A stretch of DNA of 64,000 bases from Phycisphaeraceae bacterium. GTDB taxonomy: Bacteria; Planctomycetota; Phycisphaerae; Phycisphaerales; SM1A02. The DNA is taken from positions 248,001-312,000 of the forward strand of contig JAHBWZ010000002.1 of assembly GCA_019636755.1 (NCBI GenBank), read 5' to 3'. This document shows positions 9,458 through 18,609 of the stretch, piece after piece. Under the pieces are notes generated by a model. That model was not told the DNA's origin, made no database searches, and was given only the letters and a program-made list of their open reading frames with translations. Position numbers and translations under genes: made by a program. Each line of letters starts with the position of its first letter. Within the stretch, counting starts at the first letter, position 1.

Positions 9458-10374
9458 CCGCCGCGCGGGGCGAGCGCGTCCGGATCGTGGAGGTCGGCCC
9501 GCGCGACGGTCTGCAGAACGAGTCGCGCCCGGTCCCGACGGACCGGAAGATCGCGTTCATCCGGGCGCTCGCCGCCGCGGGCCTCCGGGAGATCGAGGCG
9601 GCCAGCTTCGTGCACCCGAAGGCGGTGCCGCAGCTTGCTGACGCCGCCGACGTGCTCCGCGGCCTCGACGACCTGCCGGAGGTCCGGATCTCCGCCCTGG
9701 TCCCGAACGAGCGCGGCCTCGATCGTGCGCTCGCCGCGGGCGTGCGACGCATCGCCGTCTTCACCGCGGCGAGCGAGACGTTCGTCCAGCGCAACATCGG
9801 CATGTCGATCGAGGCATCGCTGCAGACGTTCAGGGCGGTTCTCCGCCGCGCCGTCGACGCGGGCGTGACGGCGCGCGGCTATGTCTCCACCGCGTTCGTC
9901 TGTCCCTACGAGGGCGAAGTCGCACCGGCGGACGTGGCCCTGGTGACCGAGCGCCTGCTCGAACTCGGCTGCGATGAAGTGGCCATCAGCGACACGATCG
10001 GCGTCGCGGCACCCACCGATGTCACGCGCGTCTGCGCGCCGCTCCTGCGCACGATCGCCCCCGGGCGCATCGCCCTGCACCTGCACGACACGTGCGGAAC
10101 GGCACTCGCGAACGTGGTGCGGGGCCTCGATCTCGGGATCAGGACGTTCGATGCGAGCGCGGGTGGACTCGGCGGCTGTCCGTTCGCGCCCGGCGCGGCC
10201 GGGAACCTGGCCACCGAGGACCTGGTCTACCTGCTTGACCGGATGGGCTTCGATCACGGCGTCCGCCTGGCCGCCGTGCTGGAGGCGGCGGCGCTGATCG
10301 CCGACGTCCTTGACCGCGCGCCGACCAGCCGCCAGTGGCGCCGCCTGCGCGGACCGGGATGTGGTGCCGCCTGA
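9454..10374 (+). CDS. liuE: hydroxymethylglutaryl-CoA lyase
   Basis: This 306-residue TIM-barrel lyase cleaves HMG-CoA to acetyl-CoA and acetoacetate, the last step of leucine breakdown. It opens with the family motif EVGPRDGLQNE and has the metal-binding and catalytic region HLHDTCGTALAN. It also has the signature GLGGCPFAPGA, whose Cys is the conserved active-site residue. The GTG start at 9454 overlaps the carrier-protein stop as GTGA. Confidence 0.95.
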   Translation: MTAARGERVRIVEVGPRDGLQNESRPVPTDRKIAFIRALAAAGLREIEAASFVHPKAVPQLADAADVLRGLDDLPEVRISALVPNERGLDRALAAGVRRIAVFTAASETFVQRNIGMSIEASLQTFRAVLRRAVDAGVTARGYVSTAFVCPYEGEVAPADVALVTERLLELGCDEVAISDTIGVAAPTDVTRVCAPLLRTIAPGRIALHLHDTCGTALANVVRGLDLGIRTFDASAGGLGGCPFAPGAAGNLATEDLVYLLDRMGFDHGVRLAAVLEAAALIADVLDRAPTSRQWRRLRGPGCGAA

Positions 10375-10383
10375 GTCGCCTGC

Positions 10384-11106
10384 ATGCGCGAGTCCGCATC
10401 ACCCGTGTTCGTGCACCTCGACCGCGTCGACTCGACCAACGACGAGGCGAAGCGGCGGCTGGCGTCGGGAGAGATCGGGACACGGACGGTCATCGTCGCC
10501 CGCGAGCAGGTGCGCGGTCGGGGCACGCAGGGGCGCTCCTGGACGTCCCCGCGCGATGCCGGCCTGTATCTCACGCTCGTGGACACCGGTTCGAACGGCA
10601 ATCGCCCCCGGCGATCGCACCGCGCCGCGCCCCCGCCCGCGCTGCTCGCGCCGCTCATCACGCTCGCCGCGGGCGTGGCCGTCGCGGAAGCGCTGGAGGA
10701 GACCTGTGGCGTGACGGTCTCCCTGAAGCCGGTGAACGATGTCTACGCGACCACGCAGGATGACCGTGGTGCACGGGCGACCGGCAAACTCGGCGGCATC
10801 CTGACGGAGTCGACTCTGCGCGACGGCGCGCTTCGGGACATCGTGGTGGGGATCGGCATCAACGTGCGCCGTGCGCCGCGACCGGTCGACGCGGGCGCCG
10901 CGCCCGCGATCGCGCTGGAAGCGCTGGGCTGGCATGGCACGCCCCTGGACCTGGTCGACCCCGTCGCATGCGCGCTCTCGCGCCGGCTCGATCGTGCCCT
11001 GGAAGGGGACGTCGGTGCGATCCTGGACCCATGGAACGCGCGGCGACTGGCGGGCACCGCCGCCCTGACCGAGCGGGCGCTCCACGGGAACCCGACGGGG
11101 ACCTGA
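10384..11106 (+). CDS. birA: biotin--[acetyl-CoA-carboxylase] ligase (class I, no DNA-binding domain)
   Basis: This 240-residue enzyme joins biotin to the target lysine through biotinyl-5'-AMP. Motifs in order are VDSTNDEAKR, the adenylate-loop variant RGRGTQGRSW, LKPVNDVY in place of the common KWPND, KLGGILTES and VVGIGINV. It lacks the N-terminal winged helix of E. coli BirA, so it should not act as a repressor. It starts 9 nt after the HMG-CoA lyase gene, so the ligase is made together with its probable substrate, the carrier protein two genes upstream. Confidence 0.9.
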   Translation: MRESASPVFVHLDRVDSTNDEAKRRLASGEIGTRTVIVAREQVRGRGTQGRSWTSPRDAGLYLTLVDTGSNGNRPRRSHRAAPPPALLAPLITLAAGVAVAEALEETCGVTVSLKPVNDVYATTQDDRGARATGKLGGILTESTLRDGALRDIVVGIGINVRRAPRPVDAGAAPAIALEALGWHGTPLDLVDPVACALSRRLDRALEGDVGAILDPWNARRLAGTAALTERALHGNPTGT

Positions 11107-11209
11107 TCTGCGCGGGACCGCCCGATCCCGCGTCCGGGTGACCGAGGGCCGCGGGTATCCTGCGCACCTGGCGGCGGCCGGAGCGCCGCACCGCGGAGTC
11201 GCATGCATC

Positions 11210-11605
11210 ATGGCCGCCGACCGATCGGGCATCAGCAGGCTGGAGGATCTTCCCAACGTCGGCCCGGCGACGGCGGACGATCTTCGGCGGCTGGGGATCA
11301 CGCGTCCCGCGCAACTCCGGAGGCGGAATCCCATCCGGCTCTACCAGTCACTCTGCCGCATCACGAAGACGCGGCAGGATCCCTGCGTCGCCGACGTCTT
11401 CATCGCGATCGTCCGGTACATGAACGGTGACCCGCCCGCGCCGTGGTGGGCGTACACCGCGGAGCGGAAGCGGCTGTATCCATGGATCGGCGCCTCCGCC
11501 GCGCCGCGTTCCGGGGCCCGCGCCGGCGGTCGAGTCGATGACGGTCACCGTGCGCGGGCCGCGCGTCCTGCACGCCGGCGGCGCGCCGGCGGTCTCCCGC
11601 CGTGA
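11210..11605 (+). CDS. Cdd1-like helix-hairpin-helix protein
   Basis: The first about 90 residues match the Cdd1 ('pathogenicity locus') family: LEDLPNVGPATADDLRRLGI is a helix-hairpin-helix, followed by LYQSLCRITKTRQDPCV and a WWAY tail. Such folds usually bind DNA non-specifically, but the cellular role is unknown. I start at ATG 11210, which has GGAG at 11195-11198; an in-frame GTG 24 codons upstream adds unrelated sequence. The last about 40 residues are Arg/Ala/Gly low complexity without family counterpart, which suggests the original stop was lost. The gene overlaps the upstream GTG of the next frame. Confidence 0.75.
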   Translation: MAADRSGISRLEDLPNVGPATADDLRRLGITRPAQLRRRNPIRLYQSLCRITKTRQDPCVADVFIAIVRYMNGDPPAPWWAYTAERKRLYPWIGASAAPRSGARAGGRVDDGHRARAARPARRRRAGGLPP

Positions 11606-11625
11606 CACCAGCAGATGGAGTTCGC

Positions 11626-13674
11626 ATGCGCCTGAACCGCATGCCTCGTTCACCCGGCCGATCCATCCGTCTCAGCGGCGTGGCACAGCGGCGCTGCGCG
11701 ACGTTCCTGGTCACGGCCGCGCTCGTACCGTGGAGCGGAAGCACCGTCGGCACCGCGGTCGCCGCAGCGGCGGCGCCCGCGCCGGCAGCCGGGACCGCCC
11801 GGGACGCGTGGGTCTCGCTGCTCGCGCCCGAGCGCCGGGCATCGTGGATTCCGAAGTTCGCCGGGTCTCCCCCGGGCGAGGATCCGATGGGGACCTTCCG
11901 GTTCGGTGACGACACGCTCCGCGTCGAGTACGACGGCGTATCGCCCTTCGAGGGACGCTTCGGACACCTCTTTCACGAACTCCCCGACGTGCGGTACGAC
12001 CTCGTGATCGAGTATCGGTTCCTCGATGCACAGGCGCCCGGGGCACCGGGCTGGGCCTGGCGGAACAGCGGCGTCATGCTCCTCTGCCAGCCGCCGGACA
12101 CCATGGCGCAGGATCAGCCCTTCCCGGTCTCGGTGGAGGTCCAGTTCCTCGGCGGCGACGGACGGGGCCCCCGGGCCACCGGCAATCTCTGTACGCCCGG
12201 CACCCATGTGGACATCCATGGAGAACGCGCGACCGCGCACCTCATTCCGTCGACCGCGCCGACGTTCGACGGTGACACCTGGGTCACGATGCACATCGAG
12301 GTCCGGGGCGCCGAGGGGATCCGGGTGTTGATCGACGGGACGGTCGTCAACGCGTGCGCCGGCGCCGTGCTGGACAGCGGCGACGCGTCGGCCCGCCGAC
12401 TCATGGACGCCGGATCCGCGCCGGGGCCGTGGACGTCGCCCTGGATCGCGCTCCAGGCGGAGAGCCATGCCATCGAGTTCCGCCGCGTGGACGTCCGGCC
12501 GGTCGCGGCGCCGGCGCCGGAGCAGCGCGACGGCGGCGCGGCAGGGGACCCGGACCGGACGGCCGTGTCGACCACGCCCGACGCGGCGACCGACCTGGTG
12601 TTCACCTTCGAGGCCGCCGATGGCACGCCCCTGGAGGCGAAACTGACGCTTCCCGCGGGGCGGCGCGGACCGGCGCCGGTGGTGTTCTACCTGCATGGAG
12701 CCGGACCGCGGAGTTATGACAATCCCTACCGGTACGTGGACGCGGACGGCGAGCGGCGGATCGCACGGTACCTGGACTTCCACGCCGCGCACCTGGCGCA
12801 GCGCGGCATCGCGTTCTGCCGGATGAGCAAGCGCGGCTGCACGGCGCTTCCCGAAGCGCCCTGGATGCGGCTGGATCGAGCCGTGTTCTCCACGGCGACG
12901 CTCTCGGTCCTGCTGGAGGACTACGCGACGGGCCTGCGCATGCTCCGAGCGCGGCCCGAGGTCGATCCGTCGCGCATCGTGCTGCTGAGTTCCAGCGAGG
13001 GCACGCGCCTCGCCCCGCGTCTCGCCGCGAAGATGCCGGAGGGCATCGCGGGCATCGCCATGGTGGGCTACGCCCAGGACAACGCCCGGGACACGATCGT
13101 CTGGCAGACAAGCGATGGTCCCTGGCGCAATGTCATGCATCTCGTGCCTGCCGCGCGCGACGGCGTCCTGACGCGGGCCGAGTTCGACGCGGCCGTCCTT
13201 GACCGGCCGGCACTCGCCTCGACGCTTCCGTTCGATGCACTCGATGCGGACGGCGACGGCGCCCTGACCGCCGACGATCTCCGGGCCATCAACCGACCGC
13301 GAATGGACGCGATCCTCAGCGCGGTCGAGCGCGGTGATGATGACTTCCTCTGGCGCCACCTGATGAACCTGACATCCGTCCACCTGCGCGAGTGGTGGCA
13401 GGATGAGCCGAATCACGCCGCGCTGCACCGACTGGCCCCGGATCTGCCGCTTGCGATCTTCCATGGGGCGCTTGACGGCACCTGTCGCATCGAGGGTGTC
13501 ACGGAGGCCGAGGCCGCGCTTCGCGATGCGGGCCGGACGAACCTGCGCGTCTTCATCGATCCCGAGGGCGACCACGACCTCGACTGGAGCCATGAGGCCG
13601 CGAGCGCGGGTGGACCGGCGACGTACCGCACGGTGTTCGAGGTCATTCGCGGGTGGCTGGTCGATCGCGACTGA
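11626..13674 (+). CDS. secreted DUF1080-like/alpha-beta hydrolase fusion with an EF-hand loop
   Basis: This is a 682-residue exported protein. After a signal peptide (about residues 1-50), residues about 60-290 form a jelly-roll resembling DUF1080 (3-keto-disaccharide hydrolase/LamG-like), recognised by WAWRNSGVMLL, PVSVEVQFLGGDGRG, TWVTMHIEVRG and IEFRRVDVRP. Residues about 320-680 are an alpha/beta hydrolase. The nucleophile elbow is SSSEG (Ser457), with Asp617 in HGALDG and His650 in GDHD. A canonical EF-hand calcium loop starts at Asp540 (DADGDGALTADD), between the elbow and the Asp. ATG 11626 is chosen because GGAG at 11617-11620 precedes it. A role in polysaccharide or ester breakdown is inferred. 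Confidence 0.75.
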   Translation: MRLNRMPRSPGRSIRLSGVAQRRCATFLVTAALVPWSGSTVGTAVAAAAAPAPAAGTARDAWVSLLAPERRASWIPKFAGSPPGEDPMGTFRFGDDTLRVEYDGVSPFEGRFGHLFHELPDVRYDLVIEYRFLDAQAPGAPGWAWRNSGVMLLCQPPDTMAQDQPFPVSVEVQFLGGDGRGPRATGNLCTPGTHVDIHGERATAHLIPSTAPTFDGDTWVTMHIEVRGAEGIRVLIDGTVVNACAGAVLDSGDASARRLMDAGSAPGPWTSPWIALQAESHAIEFRRVDVRPVAAPAPEQRDGGAAGDPDRTAVSTTPDAATDLVFTFEAADGTPLEAKLTLPAGRRGPAPVVFYLHGAGPRSYDNPYRYVDADGERRIARYLDFHAAHLAQRGIAFCRMSKRGCTALPEAPWMRLDRAVFSTATLSVLLEDYATGLRMLRARPEVDPSRIVLLSSSEGTRLAPRLAAKMPEGIAGIAMVGYAQDNARDTIVWQTSDGPWRNVMHLVPAARDGVLTRAEFDAAVLDRPALASTLPFDALDADGDGALTADDLRAINRPRMDAILSAVERGDDDFLWRHLMNLTSVHLREWWQDEPNHAALHRLAPDLPLAIFHGALDGTCRIEGVTEAEAALRDAGRTNLRVFIDPEGDHDLDWSHEAASAGGPATYRTVFEVIRGWLVDRD

Positions 13675-13816
13675 CCCGGTCATCGGCCGAGGGTGGCGGC
13701 GGGGGGGCGGGGCCGGCCCGCGCCCCGCCGGAGTCCGTGTCCGGAACATCCTCCCGGGGCGCCCGGAACCGTGATCGACCGCCGTGACCGGTCCGCCGAA
13801 AGGCATCGGTAACCCG

Positions 13817-13844
13817 TTGCCTTTGCACACCTTATCGATATGCT
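13817..13844 (+). promoter_or_regulatory. sigma70-type promoter for the secreted protein gene
   Basis: TTGCCT (13817-13822) and TATGCT (13839-13844) are separated by 16 bp. They lie about 57 nt before the ATG at 13901, which has its own GGGAGA. The flanking bases are less GC-rich than the surroundings. Confidence 0.4.
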
Positions 13845-13900
13845 GGCGCCGACCCGATCCCGGCCGCCGAGCCGGAGACGGCGTCAGGGAGAAGCCGTCG

Positions 13901-15562
13901 ATGGTTGGGTTCAGGATATCGGGCGTCGCGGTGGCACTCGCCGTCATGGCGGCCTCAGCCGGGTCGTTTGCGCAGCAGGATCGGGTCAGCGCCTCTGAGA
14001 AGGGGTCGCTGCTGGTCTGGTCGAAGGTGGAGGTGGTGTACCAGGTCCCGCCGCAGACGTACGACCCCGCGCTGGACTACCCGTACGACCTTCAGTCGTT
14101 CTCGCTCGAGGGCGCCCCAGGCGGGCCGGTTGATGTCTTCTCCGCCTTCTACGTCGCCGATGGCACCGAGGTCGGGTTCTCGTTCGCGGGCATGTACTCC
14201 GAGACGGCCGGCGCAAGCTGGGCCTCCGACACCCGGCTGCGGATCTTCCGCAACGGCGACCTGGTGAACATGATCGGAGGATTCAACGATCCCGGGGCTC
14301 CGTGGGACTTCCAGGGCTCGTTCTCAACCCCGCCGGGGCCGTATGCGCATGGCGTGAACGGGGTCGGGCCGTTCGCCAACGGCCAGCCGGACTGGAGTTT
14401 CGGAACGCTTGTCCAGCCCGGAGACGTGTGGCTCTTCGAGTTCTCGAATGGATGGGACTCTGCGCAGACGATCACCTGGTCCGACGCGATCCTCACCATG
14501 CACAAGGCGTCACCCTCGAGTACGGCCCTCGTCCAGGACACGATCATCACCCTGACGAACGACTACCCGGAAGACGTCGCGTTCCAGATGTACTTCATCC
14601 AGGGGGACAACACGAACCCGCTGGGCTACTGGCAGGTGTCCGACGTCGGCATCGAACTGACGCGTGACCAGCCGGTCTCCTGGTCGGCCGCGACCGGACA
14701 GGGAACGGTGAACGTGACCCCGTGGTCCGTGCTGGGTCCCGGCATCCAGGACGGCACCCGCACGATCTACCGCGGCATGATCGTCGGGTGGGCGGTCGAC
14801 CGCGTAACGAACCGACCGATCCGTCACAACCACCTGGCGGGCCAGGGCACCGTGGTCAACTACGGTGACGCGAGCGCGTACGAGTACAGCACGTGGGCGT
14901 TCGCATCGAACCAGGCCAGCCATGGTCAGCCGCTTCCGATCGCACCGAATGCCGACGGCTCGATCACGATGTCGCTGGGGACCAGTTACGCCCCGTCGTA
15001 TGCGCAGCTGCTGCTCAACTTCCAGTCAACCGGCTCCAGCGCGTGGAGTTCGAACAGTGCGATGGTGGTCAGCGACACGGACCTGACGCTGCACCCGATG
15101 GACTGGGACCTGCGCGAGAACACCAGCGCGCGTCCCGTCGTGACGAAGGCGCAGTTCGACGTCTGGAACGAGAACGAGACGAAGTTCTCCGGTGCCTATC
15201 GCTGCATCCTGTGCTGGGATCAGACGCTCCTGAGCAGTTACGGTGTCCCGAATCACTTCAGCGTCGGATCGCTGCAGACGAACCACGGCAAGGCGCGGAT
15301 CGACGGCGTGGCGAGCCCGCTGTGCGACGGGATCCCTTCGTCGGGCGACCTGTCGGTCGCTGCGTCCCTGCTGGGAATCTCGGCGCGGTTCCTGTCGATC
15401 GACAGTGAATCCGCATCGGCGGCCGCAAGCCTGGTCGGCATGGGCCAGGAGAACGCGACGATCACATACTTCCCGGGCAGCGGTCCGCCGGACGAGGCAC
15501 CCGCCATGAACGTCCCGGCAGTCTCGTTCGATCGGATGATGAAGTCGATCCTGCGGAGGTAA
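13901..15562 (+). CDS. secreted protein of unknown function
   Basis: This 553-residue product has a clear signal peptide (VALAVMAASAGSFAQ). ATG 13901 is chosen over an upstream in-frame ATG because of AGGGAGA at 13887-13893 and because it places the signal peptide at the N-terminus. The mature protein is rich in Ser, Trp, Asn and aromatic residues, which suggests beta-sandwich or surface-layer folds. Two segments (residues about 60-200 and 210-380) look alike in composition. A Cys pair occurs in CILCW. No PEP-CTERM, dockerin repeat or catalytic motif was found. It has its own promoter and terminator, so it is probably monocistronic. Confidence 0.75.
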   Translation: MVGFRISGVAVALAVMAASAGSFAQQDRVSASEKGSLLVWSKVEVVYQVPPQTYDPALDYPYDLQSFSLEGAPGGPVDVFSAFYVADGTEVGFSFAGMYSETAGASWASDTRLRIFRNGDLVNMIGGFNDPGAPWDFQGSFSTPPGPYAHGVNGVGPFANGQPDWSFGTLVQPGDVWLFEFSNGWDSAQTITWSDAILTMHKASPSSTALVQDTIITLTNDYPEDVAFQMYFIQGDNTNPLGYWQVSDVGIELTRDQPVSWSAATGQGTVNVTPWSVLGPGIQDGTRTIYRGMIVGWAVDRVTNRPIRHNHLAGQGTVVNYGDASAYEYSTWAFASNQASHGQPLPIAPNADGSITMSLGTSYAPSYAQLLLNFQSTGSSAWSSNSAMVVSDTDLTLHPMDWDLRENTSARPVVTKAQFDVWNENETKFSGAYRCILCWDQTLLSSYGVPNHFSVGSLQTNHGKARIDGVASPLCDGIPSSGDLSVAASLLGISARFLSIDSESASAAASLVGMGQENATITYFPGSGPPDEAPAMNVPAVSFDRMMKSILRR

Positions 15563-15604
15563 GAACCGCCGGGACCGGCCCCGCCGCATCAACGCAACAG
15601 ACGG

Positions 15605-15637
15605 ACCGCCCCCAGGCATGACCTGCCCGGGGGCGGT
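15605..15637 (+). terminator. GC-rich hairpin terminator
   Basis: ACCGCCCCC pairs with GGGGGCGGT, and the stem continues after one mismatch with GGCA/TGCC around a 5-nt loop. It begins 42 nt after the stop at 15562. No T-tract follows. Confidence 0.55.
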
Positions 15638-15763
15638 GTCGCCTCATCATCCGCCGGGGGCCGACGCTGCCCTGTCTGCGGTCGTGCGGGGCCTGGCGGA
15701 AGCGCTCGCAGCGGTCGACACATGGCCTGTCCACTCGCAGGTATCGCACGGAGGACCGGGAAG

Positions 15764-15769
15764 TAGAAT
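15764..15769 (+). promoter_or_regulatory. -10-like TAGAAT box for sigma/kinase pair 1
   Basis: TAGAAT matches the -10 consensus at five of six positions and lies 27 nt before the sigma factor ATG. No strong -35 is visible, which could reflect an alternative sigma factor. Confidence 0.35.
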
Positions 15770-15796
15770 GGCCGAGGCCGCAGGCCGGCCGCTGCC

Positions 15797-16405
15797 ATGC
15801 CTCCTCCCGCGGATCAACCTTCGGCGCCTTCGCCCGCCGCGGCACCGTGCCCGGAACCTGCCACCGACAACTGGATTGAGTGTGCCCTTGCTGAACACGG
15901 GCCCGCCATCGCCGCGTCACTCCGCATCGGTGCGGAGTGGGCGGGCGCGATCGAGGTGGAGGACATCATGCAGGTGACGTACCTGGAGGCGTACGTTGCG
16001 CTGCGCGAAGCGCGAGCGGAGGTCCGGAGCCTGAAGGCGTGGCTTCAGCGTGTGGCGGAGAACAACCTGCGCGATGCGATCGCCGCGCTTCGCGCGGCGC
16101 GACGACCGCCGCCGGAACTGCGGCTCCAGCCCGGCCCGGACGAGGATCCTGTGCTCTGGCTGCACCGGCAGGCGACGAGCGGAGGGACCACGCCGTCGAA
16201 CTCCGCGTCACGGTCGGAGATGGTTGCGGTTCTCCGCGCCGAGATGGCGAACCTGCCGCCCATCTACGCCGACGTCCTGGACCTCGTCATCATGCGGGGG
16301 CTCGGACATGTCGAGGCCGGTGCGAAGCTCGGCCGCACGCGCGGCGCCGTCTACCTGCTCCAGCAGCGCGCCGTCGAGATGCTGAGACGGAGAATGGGCG
16401 GATGA
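15797..16405 (+). CDS. ECF RNA polymerase sigma factor
   Basis: This is a 202-residue sigma-70 family protein. Region 2 is visible at residues about 50-110 (EVEDIMQVTYLEAYVALRE, then SLKAWLQRVAENNLRDAIAALRAARR). Region 4 follows a Ser/Thr-rich linker at about 140-200 (MANLPPIYADVLDLVIMRGL, then AGAKLGRTRGAVYLLQQRA). The first about 25 residues are Pro/Ala-rich and not part of the fold. Its stop overlaps the kinase start as ATGA, a planctomycete arrangement in which the kinase probably controls the sigma factor. The target regulon is unknown. Confidence 0.9.
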   Translation: MPPPADQPSAPSPAAAPCPEPATDNWIECALAEHGPAIAASLRIGAEWAGAIEVEDIMQVTYLEAYVALREARAEVRSLKAWLQRVAENNLRDAIAALRAARRPPPELRLQPGPDEDPVLWLHRQATSGGTTPSNSASRSEMVAVLRAEMANLPPIYADVLDLVIMRGLGHVEAGAKLGRTRGAVYLLQQRAVEMLRRRMGG

Positions 16406-18609
16406 CCTCCGCGGCCGGCGCGACGCCGGATCCCGCACGAAGCGCTGAGGCGCACCGTGCCATGATCCGCTTCGCCCGCGCGCAGGCGGAGGCCATTCCC
16501 GAGGATGCGCGCCACCCGGAGCGCATCGGGCGCTACCGGATTCTCGGGCTGATCGGGCGCGGCGGCATGGGCCTCGTGTATCGCGCCACGCTCGATCATC
16601 CGCAGCGGGAAGTCGCGCTCAAACTCCTGGCCGGCGGCACGCTCGGCAGCCGGCGCTGGACGCGGTTCCGTACCGAGGTGGAGTGTCTGGCGCAGCTCGA
16701 CGATCCGCGCATCGTCCGGATCCTGGACGCCGGCACCGCGCGGGTCGGCGGGGAGACACGGCCCTTCCTGGTGATGGAACTCGTGCCCGGTGCCGTTCCG
16801 ATCACGGCCTGGGTCGAGCGGTCATCGCCGTCGATCCCGGTCCGGATCGCCGTGCTCGCGGAGATCGCCGAGGCTGTCGGACACGCGCATCAGCGCGGCG
16901 TCATCCACCGCGACATCAAGCCTGCGAACGTCCTGATCGATGACCTCGGCCGCCCGCGGATCGTCGACTTCGGCGTCGCGCGCGGAAGGGAACACCTCGA
17001 CCCGCAGGATGTCACCCGCGACGGTGATCTCGTCGGCACGCTGGAGTGGATGAGCCCGGAGCAGCTCGTCGACGGCGCTGCCGTCGACACGCGCAGTGAC
17101 GTCTATGCACTCGGACTGCTGGCGCACCGCGTGCTGACCGGACGTCCGTCGTTCGCGGCCGCATCCAGCGTGGAGACCATGGTCCGTGCCATCCGTTGCG
17201 GATCGATCCCGGCGCTGCGCGCCGTCGACCGGCATCTTGATCGCGATCTCGACCTCGTGATCCGCACCGCGACCGACCCGGACCGCGAGCGCCGCTATGG
17301 CACGGCCGGCGAGTTCGCCGCCGACCTGCGCGCCGTGCATGAGCATCGCCCCATCGCCGCCAGGCGACCGACGCTCGCCTACGTCGCGTCACGCCTGATC
17401 CGCCGCCATCCGTCGCGCTCGATCATCGCACTGCTCACGGTGACCGGCGTTGTTTCCGGCGCGGTGATGCTCTGGTCCGCGGAGACGGCACGGCGAAGCG
17501 AAGCGGGTCGCGCCGACACGGGCCTGCAGTTCCTCCACGCCGTTCTTCGGAAGTTCGATCCGGCCGTACTGTCCCACGCGGACCAGGCAGGCATCGCGCG
17601 GATCATGGATGAACTCGAGTCTCACGCCCGTGCCGTGTCCTCTCCGCATCCGACGGCGATGGCAAATGCCATGGTCCTGATCGGCCTGGCGCGACATCGT
17701 TTCGGGCTGCATGAGGACGCGGGACGCGCACTGGAGGTTGCCGTCGCCGCCAACCGCAGCGCGCTGCCGCCGGCCCACCACCAGGTTCTTCACTCGACAC
17801 TGCTCCTGATCGATCAGCGCATGACGGTCGGCCGACACGATGACGCGGAGCGCCTGGCTCGAGAGGCGCTTGCCGCAATCGCGCAGTCCCGCCTGCGACA
17901 GGAGCCTGACATGCCGCTCCAGCTCCGGGCACGTCTGGCCCGCCTGGCCGCATTGCGCGGCGCGCTGGACCATGCCGCCGCCGGCATGAACGCGATCATC
18001 GCGGAGATCGACGCCCGTCCGCATCCGACCAACTCTCTGCGCATCGAGCTGCTCGGCGACCTCGGCGTCATTGAGCGGCAACGCGGCGATGACGATCGCT
18101 CCGCCGCGCTCCTGGCCGAGGCGCTCCGACTGCGCACGGCCAACGATCCGGCCGGACAGGATCCGGAGACCCATCGCACCGCGGCGCAGTGTGCGCACAC
18201 GCTGGCTCGCCTCGGCCGGTGCACGGAGGCGATGTCGCTCCTGCTGGATGCGCTCGCCCCGGCGCTCACCTCAGCCGGTCCTCAGAGCGCGATCGTCGCG
18301 CGGATTGCCGGCCTTCTCGCCCTGCTGGACGAGAGTGCCGCGGCCGGTGAACCGTCGATCCCGGCCGTGTTCGAGCCCGGTCCGTTCGATCGCGCCCGCG
18401 TACACGCGGTCGCCGTGCGCGCGGGGCGGACAGCGCTCGCGCGCCGGCTGCGGGAGCCGAGCGACGCGCCCATGGTGTCCTCGGATCCGGTCGTCGCACT
18501 CCGCATGATCCGTGATGCGGAGGGCGACGATGCCGCCGCGGCCGCGGCCGATCGGCTGCGCGCCGAATGGACCCGGATCGACGCAGCGATCCGCGCGCTC
18601 CTGCGCTGA
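16402..18609 (+). CDS. transmembrane Ser/Thr protein kinase with TPR-like output domain
   Basis: This is a 735-residue Hanks-type kinase. The glycine loop GRGGMGLVY begins at 52, the ATP-binding Lys is Lys74, the catalytic HRD is 169-171 (HRDIKPANV) and DFG starts at Asp189. All catalytic residues are intact. One transmembrane helix (IIALLTVTGVVSGAVMLW) lies near residues 345-362. The remaining about 370 residues are helical and TPR-like. The start is fixed by the ATGA overlap with the sigma gene; the frame is open further upstream but lies inside that gene. It likely senses an extracytoplasmic signal and regulates the cognate sigma factor (inference). Confidence 0.9.
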   Translation: MTSAAGATPDPARSAEAHRAMIRFARAQAEAIPEDARHPERIGRYRILGLIGRGGMGLVYRATLDHPQREVALKLLAGGTLGSRRWTRFRTEVECLAQLDDPRIVRILDAGTARVGGETRPFLVMELVPGAVPITAWVERSSPSIPVRIAVLAEIAEAVGHAHQRGVIHRDIKPANVLIDDLGRPRIVDFGVARGREHLDPQDVTRDGDLVGTLEWMSPEQLVDGAAVDTRSDVYALGLLAHRVLTGRPSFAAASSVETMVRAIRCGSIPALRAVDRHLDRDLDLVIRTATDPDRERRYGTAGEFAADLRAVHEHRPIAARRPTLAYVASRLIRRHPSRSIIALLTVTGVVSGAVMLWSAETARRSEAGRADTGLQFLHAVLRKFDPAVLSHADQAGIARIMDELESHARAVSSPHPTAMANAMVLIGLARHRFGLHEDAGRALEVAVAANRSALPPAHHQVLHSTLLLIDQRMTVGRHDDAERLAREALAAIAQSRLRQEPDMPLQLRARLARLAALRGALDHAAAGMNAIIAEIDARPHPTNSLRIELLGDLGVIERQRGDDDRSAALLAEALRLRTANDPAGQDPETHRTAAQCAHTLARLGRCTEAMSLLLDALAPALTSAGPQSAIVARIAGLLALLDESAAAGEPSIPAVFEPGPFDRARVHAVAVRAGRTALARRLREPSDAPMVSSDPVVALRMIRDAEGDDAAAAAADRLRAEWTRIDAAIRALLR

